This document shows positions 35,851 through 44,908 of a stretch of 48,946 nucleotides of DNA, piece by piece; the first letter of the stretch is position 1, and each line of letters starts with the position of its first letter. Origin of the DNA: Microgenomates bacterium OLB22. GTDB taxonomy: Bacteria; Patescibacteriota; Microgenomatia; UBA1406; HO2-37-13b. Below the pieces are notes generated by a model. It was not told where the DNA came from and did no database searches. It was given only the letters and a program-made list of their open reading frames with translations. Location of the stretch: contig LLEV01000015.1 in assembly GCA_001567515.1 (NCBI GenBank), forward strand, positions 1 to 48,946, read 5' to 3'. The position numbers and the translations under genes are program-made.

Positions 35851-36921
35851 ATGTTTGAGAAAATGGACAAGAAGATATACATGATCTTCGTATTGTTGAT
35901 AGCTGTCTTTACGCTCTCTATACCCCGGCCTGTCGTGGCTGGCCCCCAAAGTACTACATATGAGCTAAAGGAATACGGCTTTAGTGGGGGTGGGACGACG
36001 GGCGTAGATTCGACTAGCTATTCGCTCTTTGGGCTCGTAGGTGAGACAGAGTATGGGCAACTCCAGTCGACCAATTATAGTGCAAACACCGGACTAACCT
36101 TCACAATCATAGCCCACGTACCGGCAGCCCCTTCTTTCACCAATCCCAGTAACAACTATGACAGACTCAAATTTGTTATAGATAATGGGGGAAACCCAAC
36201 TGACGCAAAGTTCGCGATCGGGATCTCTAGCGATGACTTTGTCACAACACGGTACATCCAAGACGACAATACTGTTGGGGCCAGCCTCGGAAGCGAGGAC
36301 TGGCAAACATACACAAACTGGGGTGGGGCATCGGGCGAGTATGTCACCGGACTCACTCCAGGTACTACGTACAAGATCAAGGTCAAAGCAAAACAAGGTA
36401 ACTTCACGGAGACTCCGTGGTCCGCCACCGCCTCAGTTGCTACTGTGCAACCAAGTCTGACTTTTGGTGTCAGCGCAGACAGCATCACCTTTGACAATCT
36501 TTATGGAGGAAATTCGTGGACAGATTCGTCAAAATCAACTGTACTTACCACCAGTACCAATGCTTACAACGGATATACGATATATGCTCATGTCACTCAA
36601 GCTTTGACTTTTGGTGCGACTACAATTCCTAACTATGCCGGGACCAATGCCTCTCCAACAACATGGTCTGGATACGGCTTTGGATACAACACGAGTGACA
36701 CAGACCTCACCGGAGGTACTGCAAACAGGTTTAGTGGGAGCAAATATGCCGGATTTATCACGACCGCCACAGGTGATCCGGTAGCAGATCATGCAGGGCC
36801 TGTCACGACAGAGATTTCCAACGAGCAATTTACCATTTCATATCGCGTGACTACACAAGAGACTCAAAAGGCAGGTACTTACAACACCACTGCACTCTAC
36901 GTAGTCATTCCAAATTACTAA
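35851..36921 (+). CDS. Secreted surface protein, A family (copy 3)
   Basis: 356 aa with a signal peptide (IYMIFVLLIAVFTLSI ... VVAGPQ). An in-frame ATG at 35863 is an alternative start. The N-terminal section (YELKEYGFSGGGTTGVDSTSYSLFG) parallels the start of A1 (SSNYDLSKTVGQSA). A fibronectin III-like domain follows (VTGLTPGTTYKIKVKAKQG). The A-family core comes next: STNAYNGYTIYAHV, GYGFGYNTSD, and the ending TQKAGTYNTTALYVVIPNY. That is the most diverged version of the shared C-terminal motif. A B gene starts 1 nt after its stop. Confidence 0.6.
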   Translation: MFEKMDKKIYMIFVLLIAVFTLSIPRPVVAGPQSTTYELKEYGFSGGGTTGVDSTSYSLFGLVGETEYGQLQSTNYSANTGLTFTIIAHVPAAPSFTNPSNNYDRLKFVIDNGGNPTDAKFAIGISSDDFVTTRYIQDDNTVGASLGSEDWQTYTNWGGASGEYVTGLTPGTTYKIKVKAKQGNFTETPWSATASVATVQPSLTFGVSADSITFDNLYGGNSWTDSSKSTVLTTSTNAYNGYTIYAHVTQALTFGATTIPNYAGTNASPTTWSGYGFGYNTSDTDLTGGTANRFSGSKYAGFITTATGDPVADHAGPVTTEISNEQFTISYRVTTQETQKAGTYNTTALYVVIPNY

Positions 36922-36922
36922 T

Positions 36923-37890
36923 ATGGGAAAAATTTTTAGAACAACAAGTAACATCATGTTTCTATTCTCTCTATCCTTACTCAGCTTGCTTTCATTCACT
37001 ACTCCCACCCACGCTTCCCAACAGCAGCCAATTAGTCTTGTCAAGGTGTATCCATCAATACTGTCTCTATCACTTCAGCCAGGTAAAACTACTCAATACA
37101 AAGTGTACGTCAATAATGTCAGTAAAAGCCCTCTACCACTTCACCTCTCCTTCGAATCATTTCAGCTTCACGATGATGATCAAGCGAATCAGGGGAGAGT
37201 CCCGAGTATAGGTGACTGGACATCTTTTACCCCCGAGGATATGCTGCTTGCCGCTGGGGAGACGCGGAGTGTTCTCATTACCACGGCCCTACCAGGCAAA
37301 ATTCCCCTCGGGGGCTATTATGGCAACCTGATCATCGAACCCAAATCTGCTCCATCTTCAAAGTCACTTGCGAGTGCCCAGATACAACCACGATTAGTTG
37401 TTCTGCTTCTTGGAAATGTCGGTGTCCCAAAAGCCTCATCAAAAAATGGCACCATACAAAACATAAAGATACCACTTGTGCAGACCAGCCCGTTGATAGA
37501 AGCTCACTTTTCAGTAAAAATACAGCTCTCTACCATTTTTCAGCAAAACCCTTCGTAAAGATAAAACCGCTCTTAGGTGAGCAAAGGGAATCAGAGCATG
37601 AAGAAAAGATCGTATTACCCGGGAGAACACGCTCGTGGGAAACTAGTACTCCAATAGAGGAGGACTACCACCTTATATATAGGGTAACTCTTTCTGTCTC
37701 TGTTGGAGGGGGCGAAAAGATACTAGCTGAACGGACGGTGATTATTATCCCTCCACAAGCCAACCTGCTTTTGAGCTTTGGGACGCTACTTGTCTTGGCA
37801 CTCTTTGTTGGTAGAAATAGAAAAAGACTTGTCCGCGCAATCCGAGTACTATTTACTGGAAAAGAAAACCCTCCTGAAGTATCAGCTTGA
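36923..37890 (+). CDS. Membrane-anchored Ig-like surface protein, B family (copy 3), frameshifted
   Basis: 322 aa after repair. It has a signal peptide (to THASQQ) and an Ig-like domain with the family GG-x-Y motif (IPLGGYYGNLII). The frame breaks at an A5 run (37516-37520). Adding one A gives SVKNTALYHFSAKPFVKIKPLLG and the frame continues to 37890. That makes this the only single-base deletion among the lesions in the window. The C-terminal part has a second beta domain and a membrane helix (NLLLSFGTLLVLALFVG) with a basic tail. It pairs with A3. Confidence 0.55.
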
Positions 37891-37943
37891 CCAGTTTTGA
37901 CCCTTGATTTTGCGGTGAGAACTCCCAGAATGATTAGTGCAAC

Positions 37944-39038
37944 ATGAAACTTATTCCTACCATACAATCTAAAAAGATCGTTGCTTTTTTTCTCACCATA
38001 ACGCTCTTTTTTGTAGGAGCGTTCTATAAGCTAGCTATCCTTTCCCCTGTAAGCGCAGGGACGTTTACTTCGCGCAGTGTTACGATCACTGATTCTCGTG
38101 CTTCAGCTACTTCAGTCACCTACGCCTACGGCTTCACAACCACAGTTACAACGAGTATCAAGCAGATTGATTTTAAATTTTGTACCCAGGCAGGTGCGTG
38201 GGGAGATACTTGTACAGCACCCACCGGGCTCTCCACTTCCAGCGCCACAAGAGACTCTGATAATATTGCAGGTACCGGAAGGACTGACAGTGCACCGGCA
38301 GCAAACTCATTTAGAACAGTCATAACAACACCATCTACACAATCGACTCAGGCAGTCACTTTTAGCATTGGTGGTATGGTAAACCCTTCTACTACCAATA
38401 CTACTTTTTATGCACGTATAATTACGTACTCAGATACTGGTACCACAGAGATAGACTCTGGAGAAGCAGCCTTTGCAACACTCACATCTACTTCTGTAGC
38501 TGTTTCGGCTACGGTACTTGAAAACTTCTCATTTTCATTAGCCGGGGTAAATTCGGGTGGGACTGTTAATAGTGCGACCACAGATATCACGACAACAGCT
38601 GCTACAATCCCTTTTGGGACCCTCTCAAGTGGAGATCCAAACATTGGAGCACATGACGTAACTGTTACTACTAATGCAGGCAGTGGCTATATCGTGAGCG
38701 CAAAGGCAGCAGCTGACCCACCCTTGTCGGCTGGCTCTAATAATATTGATTATTTTTCAGGGACATATGCCTCCCCTGCGGCATGGTCTTCGCCTAACGG
38801 GTCCTCACAAAATGTCAATACGGGGTTCTTTGGCTACACTACTGAGGACACTGCACACAGCGGATTTCAGTCAAACAAGTGGGCCAGAGCAGATACCACG
38901 GCACGTGCAATAGTCACAAACTCAGGTGCAGCATCAGCAGAGACAACCAGGATAGGTTGGCAGGCGGAAATTAATGTTCTGCAGCCAGCAGGAAGCTATA
39001 CGGGAACCATCATACTAGTTGCGACACCCACTTACTAA
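37944..39038 (+). CDS. Secreted surface protein, A family (copy 4)
   Basis: 364 aa. It has a signal peptide (KKIVAFFLTITLFFVGAFY ... PVSAGT) and a first domain resembling a segment of A2 (VTITDSRASATSVTYAYGFTT). The A-family core follows: IPFGTLSSGDPNIGAH, VTVTTNAGSGYIVSA, GFFGYTTEDT, and the ending VLQPAGSYTGTIILVATPTY. The Gly, Ala and Ser content is high and there are few charges. The B4 gene begins 10 nt after its stop. Confidence 0.6.
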   Translation: MKLIPTIQSKKIVAFFLTITLFFVGAFYKLAILSPVSAGTFTSRSVTITDSRASATSVTYAYGFTTTVTTSIKQIDFKFCTQAGAWGDTCTAPTGLSTSSATRDSDNIAGTGRTDSAPAANSFRTVITTPSTQSTQAVTFSIGGMVNPSTTNTTFYARIITYSDTGTTEIDSGEAAFATLTSTSVAVSATVLENFSFSLAGVNSGGTVNSATTDITTTAATIPFGTLSSGDPNIGAHDVTVTTNAGSGYIVSAKAAADPPLSAGSNNIDYFSGTYASPAAWSSPNGSSQNVNTGFFGYTTEDTAHSGFQSNKWARADTTARAIVTNSGAASAETTRIGWQAEINVLQPAGSYTGTIILVATPTY

Positions 39039-39048
39039 TCAAAGCCGT

Positions 39049-39981
39049 ATGCATGCGTTCAGAAAGCAGCATCTATATCTAGTCCCGTTCATTCTTATTG
39101 CTGTAACAGTTGCTATCTACTCGTTCCCATTACTGATAAGCTTTGGTCAGGAGCTTATCGCAAAACAGGGGCTAGAGCTCACCCCACCCTCCCAAGAGGT
39201 GTCTGCCAAGCCGGGTCAGAAGGTAAAGTTTGCAGTCAAGATCCGCAACCCCTTTTCCAATTCGGTACCTGTCAAGATTCGTGTCGAAGACTTTACTGCC
39301 TCTGGAGATGAGGGACAAATCGCACTCACTAAAGATGATGACTATTCTGTCATCGGATGGGCACAAGTCGAGCCCTCATCCTTTACATTGAAGGCGGGTG
39401 GAGAGCAGACTGTTTCTGTTTCCCTATCAGTTCCACAGTCAGCGGCAGGTGGACGTTATGGAGCACTCGTCTTTAGTGTTGCCCCCAATATTGAAAATCA
39501 AAAAGGATCGGTTACTGCTGTGTCACAAGAGATAGCTTCATTATTCCTACTAAAGATTGATGGACCGGCAAATGAAAATCTCACACTTGAAAGTATAAAG
39601 GCTCCCTCTTTCTCAGAGTTTGGTCCCATCCCTATGTCTATGACATTTCGCAATACAGGGAATATCCATACTAAGACGGCAGGACTAATCAATGTCACCG
39701 ACATGTTTGGAAACAAGGTGCAGGACGTTGTAGTAAAACCAACGAATGTCTTCCCTGGAGCTACCCGTGTTATAACAACTAATCTTAATAAACGCTTTTT
39801 ATTCGGCTTCTATACCATCACCGCAGCGATGTATTACGGCAAGGAAAATCACGTTCTCAACGCTTCATCTCGTTTTTTTGTGATGCCTATCCGTCTGATC
39901 GGTATCGTCGTTATCGTATTGGCCATCATCTATGCAGGACGCAAGCGCATCAGAAAAGCAGGGAAGGCTCTCTTCGGGTAA
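39049..39981 (+). CDS. Membrane-anchored Ig-like surface protein, B family (copy 4)
   Basis: 310 aa from the ATG at 39049, the only intact B copy. After a signal anchor (LYLVPFILIAVTVAIYSFPL) comes a domain matching the DUF916-type pattern: LTPPSQEVSAKPGQKVKFAVKIRNPF, DFTASGDEGQIAL and AAGGRYGALVFSV. A second Ig-like domain follows (PIPMSMTFRNTGNIHTKTAGL). The membrane helix near the C-terminus (LIGIVVIVLAIIYAG) precedes a Lys/Arg tail. In Firmicutes, DUF916 proteins bind peptidoglycan and interact with WxL surface proteins. The same role with A4 is an inference. Confidence 0.65.
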   Translation: MHAFRKQHLYLVPFILIAVTVAIYSFPLLISFGQELIAKQGLELTPPSQEVSAKPGQKVKFAVKIRNPFSNSVPVKIRVEDFTASGDEGQIALTKDDDYSVIGWAQVEPSSFTLKAGGEQTVSVSLSVPQSAAGGRYGALVFSVAPNIENQKGSVTAVSQEIASLFLLKIDGPANENLTLESIKAPSFSEFGPIPMSMTFRNTGNIHTKTAGLINVTDMFGNKVQDVVVKPTNVFPGATRVITTNLNKRFLFGFYTITAAMYYGKENHVLNASSRFFVMPIRLIGIVVIVLAIIYAGRKRIRKAGKALFG

Positions 39982-40432
39982 AAGAAGATCGCCTTTAGTG
40001 GCAACTTTAGTTACGTTGATTACGTTTATTGCTGGCTTTTTCTCACATGCAGCATTTTTTCCAGACATGTCGTTCTCTACCATGCTCCTCTACGGTGAAT
40101 ACATCATAGGCACCAAGACCCCCGCAACACTCGCCCTAGACGGCGAGAAAGAGAAGCCATCTGAGATAGTGGAGGTCATCAAGAATGTGTCATACAAGGA
40201 CGGAGCTTTCAAACCGTCGACAGTACGTGTTCATTATGGCAACTACATTGCTATAGAAAACCAAAGCGAGCAAGAACTTATGTGGCTACAGTCAAGCCTT
40301 CCTGAGCTCTCAACACCACGAGGATTTGCCTTATCTGAAAAACTCCAGGTTGTATTATTGAAGGAGGGTACTCATCAAGTTATCAATAAAGCAAACCAAT
40401 CTGCCAGGCTTACGGTCGTAGTATATAGGTAG
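39932..40432 (+). CDS. Membrane-anchored cupredoxin-like protein without copper ligands
   Basis: 166 aa. The ATG at 39932 overlaps the B4 gene by 50 nt, and a GTG near 39998 is an alternative. A membrane helix lies near residues 22-45 (LVATLVTLITFIAGFFSHAAFF). The C-terminal 80 residues have the layout of a small cupredoxin (VSYKDGAFKPSTVRVHYGNYIAIENQSE ... GTHQVINK). The Cys and His residues that would bind copper are missing, so I expect a structural rather than electron-transfer role. It lies inside the A4-B4 operon. Confidence 0.45.
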   Translation: MQDASASEKQGRLSSGKRRSPLVATLVTLITFIAGFFSHAAFFPDMSFSTMLLYGEYIIGTKTPATLALDGEKEKPSEIVEVIKNVSYKDGAFKPSTVRVHYGNYIAIENQSEQELMWLQSSLPELSTPRGFALSEKLQVVLLKEGTHQVINKANQSARLTVVVYR

Positions 40433-40480
40433 TTTTTCAGACTCTTGCAGTGGATGCGCATCAAGCAGTAGTATTACTAG

Positions 40481-42455
40481 ATGAGACTAAAGATTGGTGC
40501 CGTCTTAGCGATATTGTGTGCAGTCATCACCGGTACCATCACGAGAGGACAGGCCTCTGCCGATGAGACCAAAAATCTTTCAGTTACAGCTACTGTGGCA
40601 GCTAGCGCTGGTGACTTTGAGACCAGTATAACAAAGCTCACTAGTGGATCGCCTTTTCAACCAGACGCGACAATCGAATACGAGGTCACCTATGGATCAA
40701 ATCTATCCACCGCAGTAGATTTTAGACTTGGAAGCCCAATGGGCTGCGGGGACAATCAGTGGGTCATCGTCTACCGCAGATGTCGTGGATTATGTTACAA
40801 GCAGTGCTTCAAACGGCTATGGCAGTGTGAGTCCAGTCATAGACCTCGTAAACAAAAAAATCTCATGGTCATTTGACTCATTTCCCGCAGGTTTGATAGG
40901 TCAAACGGTACGCTTTAAGCTACGCACCAATACTACATATACCGGCTCAAGCACGGTATCTTTTGATACTTCCTCCCGAATAGTTGGCCCAGGTGTCACG
41001 ACAGATGACAGCACAGTGGCTACGACATATCGGTATACGAGCTCAGCTCCCACCAGCACCCCTTCGCCGACTCCAGTCACATCATCATCCTCCACACCGA
41101 CCCCTACTATCACGCCTACCCAAAGTAGTACTCCTCGATTCGAGAGCGTCAACCTGATCGAGGTTGCCCATGACAAAGTAACGCTGGAGGTGTTGACCAA
41201 TCTCCCGACAAAAACAACTCTTTACTATGGAGAAAGCACCAACACTCTTACTCGGCTTCTCTCTACACCTGGTTATGAAAAGATACATAACTACCTCCTG
41301 ACAGACCTTACCCCTGGGAAGATATACTTCTTCCGGATAAAAGCCACTGTCGAAAATGGAGCGTTTATCAATTCTGATTACTACATAGTACGCACCCCTT
41401 CGGAAAACAGCCTAAAGGAAGTGCGGCCCGATCAGGTGCAACTAAGATGGGAACAAGTACCCCTAACAGGAGTAACTGCAATGACTGCCTTCACAATACT
41501 ACAAAGTCCTTTGACGATCAGTATCTCTGTACCACCTACAGCAAAAGTAAAATCAATGCAGGCTCATTTTGTACTAAAAAACGTGTTGGGGATTGCTACC
41601 GAACACCTTCTTCCGACCACCTCTACCACCAATCTCATTGAAGTACTTCCCAACACATTTGTAGGGGAGCTTTTGACGCCAACAACTGGAGGGGACTATC
41701 TGATCGTTGTGCGCGTGACCGACATGGAGGGGGGGATTCGACAGCTAGCTCTTCCCTATCGGATTCACAACACTTCCCCGATAGCTGTGAGCGATAATAA
41801 AACCAAAAAACCGATAGAGCATGCCTCAGTTGTGATCAAAAGAAGAGAGGAACAGACGGGCTTACTTAGACCCTTAGACCAAGCACTAGCACTTCCCCGA
41901 TTCACTGACGAACGGGGAATATATAAGATTATATTGCCACAAGGCTCTTATCAGATATTGGTTTCTGCTCCAGGGTACAAAAGCCATAAAGGTTCATTTG
42001 AATTAACACCGCAGACCCCCTCATACCCCTCTATTAGCCTGACGCCGGAGCCATCACTACTTATGAGTATTATCTATGTCCGGGAAGCAATCACGGACTT
42101 GTCACGTTTGCTTGAACTAGTTAACGCAAGCATCATTACCTCATACCGCGGGCGCACGGTGCTCTTCGGGATCAATATAGCTTTTCTGCTATTGTTTAGC
42201 TGGGTTATTCTTTTTTTTCTGAAACACAAACAGACCAGAAAAACCGAGCACTTCTGGCACTGGTTTTTCTCAATAACAGCTATTGCTTTGACCGACATAT
42301 TACTTCTTTTTTCTATACTCATCGGTGTCCACTTCCTTTTTCAAAGCGATAGTATACGAGGGATGCTGATCATTGCATTATCCTGTATCAACATAACACT
42401 GTGGATCCAGTTTGTGAGAGAGATATGGAAGGTCGAACACGATCTGTCAACTTGA
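40481..42455 (+). CDS. Secreted multidomain protein with C-terminal membrane helices, frameshifted
   Basis: 657 aa after repair. It has a signal peptide (AVLAILCAVITGTI ... ASADE) and a DUF11-like beta domain. A Thr/Pro/Ser linker (TPSPTPVTSSSSTPTPT) leads to fibronectin III-like domains (VTLEVLTNLPTKTTLYYG...LTDLTPGKIYFFRIKA). A carboxypeptidase-regulatory-like domain follows (ERGIYKIILPQGSYQILVSAPGYKSH). About three membrane helices close the protein. An extra G at 40730/40731 breaks the frame. Without it the sequence reads VDFRLEAQWAAGTISGSSS. The arrangement echoes the 14004-14981 protein that follows A2-B2, suggesting a recurring third component. Confidence 0.55.
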
Positions 42456-42481
42456 CGATCATATGCTCATGAGAGTAGAAT
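42452..42481 (+). promoter_or_regulatory. Promoter of the ligase-like TPR gene
   Basis: TTGACG (42452-42457), an 18-nt spacer and TAGAAT (42476-42481) end 7 nt before the ATG at 42489. The -35 overlaps the end of the upstream gene. It favours 42489 over the ATG at 42480. Confidence 0.5.
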
Positions 42482-42488
42482 GCTTTAC

Positions 42489-44480
42489 ATGCTTAGTAGA
42501 TTTTTTACTTCAAGTGTTCGATGGCTTACCTACGGATTGATAGCTTTTTTGCCGTACGCAGCATGGTCTGCTACACAGGACTCACTTTTTAGTCCAAAGC
42601 TCTACCTTCTATCTATTGGTGTCCTAATACTCCTACTCTTGCTTGCAGTAGTCCTTGTGGCCAATCGACGGATTTCTCTCTCGTCCACTTCTGTAGATGT
42701 TATCTTGGTCACACTACTGCTCTCTATGGCAACACTCTCTATGCTTGTCCCTACCAACAAGGTTCAGGCGTTGCTCAACCCTAATACGGGACTTGCTTTT
42801 TGGCTTGGTTTATTAATACTCTATGGTGTCTGTACAGCACTCAGGCTCCGTCCCCTTGTGGTGGCATTTTACTCTGCAGGGGTTGCGGCACTGGTGATCA
42901 CGATGCAGTCCCTATTCCCCCTCGTCTCCAGCACTTTGCCAAAGGACCTCGCTTTTCTTGCTATACCTGGAGCAACGCTAGTAGGATCATACCTCGAGAC
43001 AAGCTTTTTCTATGGTTTCTTTACCCTCTTGGGCCTAGGTATGCTATGGAAGGCAAAGCGACATCGCCGATCTCCATCACTACTGGTTATAGCCATCACA
43101 ATTCTGCTGTTTATCACTAGCCTTGCCTCGGGATATCGAGCAAGCCGGACGGAGCAGATACTACCATCCTATTTGAGCTCTTGGCGTGCAGCAGTGGAGA
43201 CTCTACAGAGTCCCCAGCTTATGCTCACGGGCTTTGGCTCCGACAACTTTATTGTTGCCTTTACCAAGGCAAAAACGCCTGCTTATAACAGTCAATCAGA
43301 CTGGAGTCAAAACTATCGTGTTGCACGCTCTGGGATATTGCAGATATGGGCAGAATATGGGTTACCAATAGTGGTGCTTTTGATACTACTCCTTACCACT
43401 GCCATTTTCAGAACATATAAAAGTAGTAGAGACGATGAAGTTGGCACTGAAAATATTTATCTAACGATACAGATGGCCGCACTTATAGCGGGTCTCATTC
43501 TTCTTCCTCTATCACCAGCGATTGTGTTTCTTTTGATGATGTTGCTGGCCGAGGTGGTAACGGAGACTTCGCCCGAGTCATCGCTACTCCAGCTCTCATT
43601 TAAACGAACTCCAGCAGCTACCCTTCCCTTCGCTACTGTGCTCTGTTTGATGTCTGGGGCAGCTGGGTATGGGCTCTACCATGTCGTAGGTGCCGAGCTT
43701 GCCTTTAAGAAAGGGATAGATAACCTTTCAAAAGGATCTGTTGTCTACGAACAACATAGGAGGGCTATACAACAAAATCCCTTTATTGAACGCTACCGGA
43801 TCAGCTTTAGTCAGATAAATCTGGTACTCGCAAATAGCATTATGAGCAAAGAAAAGCCTTCAGATCAAGATAAACAGACCGCATCACAGGCAATCCAGGT
43901 GGCGATAGGTGAAGCCAAAGCGGCTGTTTCACTCAATCCGCTAAAATCAGGAAATTGGCTAGCACTTGCGACTACATACCGCTCTGTCATCCCTGTCGCG
44001 AAGGGGGCTGATGCCTGGGCTATCGCAGCCTATCAACGCGCTATTATTTTAGATCCAAGTAATCCCTCGATAAGACTACAACTTGGTGGCGTCTATTATG
44101 GCCTCAAACAATACGATCGAGCAGAAGAACTTTTTAAGGAAGCTCTTTCACTAAAGGCAGATAATCCCAACTTTTACTACAATTATGCCTGGGCACTTTA
44201 TCAGGGGAAAAAGTATGATCAAGCTGTATCCGCTATGGAAAACGTCCTAAAGCTTATCAAAGACACCAAAGGTGAAGACTATAAAAAAGCGCAAAAAGAG
44301 CTTGAAGATTTCAAGAAAGCGGCTGCTGCAAATAAACCTATCATTCCGGCCAAAGAACAGCCCGAAGAGAGTAATACAGATGGAGAAGGAAACCTTTCTC
44401 TACCTCAACCGCAGCCAACCACTTCTCCCCAGATCATCTTGCCAACTGGTGCGGGCATAGCTAGTGAATCAGCTAGATAA
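42489..44480 (+). CDS. O-antigen-ligase-like membrane protein with C-terminal TPR domain
   Basis: 663 aa. About ten hydrophobic helices fill the first 400 residues. Between them a large loop (GFGSDNFIVAFTKAK ... DWSQNYRVARSGILQIWAEYG) matches the Wzy_C/WaaL pattern of proteins that polymerise or ligate surface glycans. The C-terminal third is soluble and contains TPR units (AWAIAAYQRAIILDPSNPSI, QYDRAEELFKEALSLKADNP, KYDQAVSAMENVLKL). A Pro/Gln-rich tail ends it. This fusion is known for O-antigen-ligase-family proteins in several phyla. The acceptor here is unknown. It may decorate the surface proteins encoded upstream, but that is inference. Confidence 0.72.
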   Translation: MLSRFFTSSVRWLTYGLIAFLPYAAWSATQDSLFSPKLYLLSIGVLILLLLLAVVLVANRRISLSSTSVDVILVTLLLSMATLSMLVPTNKVQALLNPNTGLAFWLGLLILYGVCTALRLRPLVVAFYSAGVAALVITMQSLFPLVSSTLPKDLAFLAIPGATLVGSYLETSFFYGFFTLLGLGMLWKAKRHRRSPSLLVIAITILLFITSLASGYRASRTEQILPSYLSSWRAAVETLQSPQLMLTGFGSDNFIVAFTKAKTPAYNSQSDWSQNYRVARSGILQIWAEYGLPIVVLLILLLTTAIFRTYKSSRDDEVGTENIYLTIQMAALIAGLILLPLSPAIVFLLMMLLAEVVTETSPESSLLQLSFKRTPAATLPFATVLCLMSGAAGYGLYHVVGAELAFKKGIDNLSKGSVVYEQHRRAIQQNPFIERYRISFSQINLVLANSIMSKEKPSDQDKQTASQAIQVAIGEAKAAVSLNPLKSGNWLALATTYRSVIPVAKGADAWAIAAYQRAIILDPSNPSIRLQLGGVYYGLKQYDRAEELFKEALSLKADNPNFYYNYAWALYQGKKYDQAVSAMENVLKLIKDTKGEDYKKAQKELEDFKKAAAANKPIIPAKEQPEESNTDGEGNLSLPQPQPTTSPQIILPTGAGIASESAR

Positions 44481-44490
44481 AGTCAGAAGT
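44480..44490 (+). repeat. Left inverted repeat flanking the four-helix pseudogene
   Basis: AAGTCAGAAGT. Its reverse complement ACTTCTGACTT occurs twice, overlapping by 4 bp, at 44891-44908. The repeat begins on the last base of the upstream gene's stop codon. Confidence 0.7.
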
Positions 44491-44514
44491 TAAAAGTCAA
44501 ATGTTGTAGCATGG

Positions 44515-44862
44515 CTATAGTTTCTCCTTCAGTTTAAGGATACCTGCGCTGAGCATTTTTCCTATCTCTCCTGTTTCTTGTAGTAATACAGGAAGATCAC
44601 CATTAGTAGGATACACATCTAGTAATAGAGTGAGCCAGTAGCAGCTTTCATTTGCACACTTTAGACTATCTCATGGTATCTTTTAGATTCTAGTCTGGAG
44701 CTTGCCGATTTCACTTCCCTAATATTGACCCCAATACTTGTTCAACTTCGAGGCAATTGTCTGACAATTACTATCAATGCCTCATGTCTTGGAAGTCTAT
44801 TAAGAGATACTATCAAATTCCTACTAAGTAAAAGTGAATGATCATAAAGACCTACTTTATAT
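44515..44862 (-). pseudogene. Decayed four-helix-bundle (S23/TIGR02436-type) gene
   Basis: Two minus-strand frames together recall the four-helix-bundle family that is common in candidate-phyla genomes and related in fold to Avd. One frame reads LYDHSLLLSRNLIVSLNRLP, then after an in-frame stop TSIGVNIREVKSASSRLESKRYHE, matching the family's 'RSSTSIGANIAEA' helix. Another frame then reads ANESCYWLTLLLDV and LLQETGEIGKMLSAGILKLKEKL up to the stop at 44515-44517, matching the 'KEALETRYWL' and 'EL-KIL' helices. At least two stops and one frame change make it nonfunctional. It fills the space between two 11-bp inverted repeats. Confidence 0.6.
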
Positions 44863-44890
44863 TTCCCTTCACTTCACTTTCCTACTTATA

Positions 44891-44908
44891 ACTTCTGACT
44901 TCTGACTT
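44891..44908 (-). repeat. Right inverted repeats flanking the four-helix pseudogene
   Basis: ACTTCTGACTT appears at 44891-44901 and again, overlapping, at 44898-44908. Both are the reverse complement of 44480-44490. The second overlaps the stop codon of the LysM-M23 gene. A purine-rich motif, AGTGAAGTGAAGGGAAAT on the minus strand, lies just inside. Confidence 0.7.
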
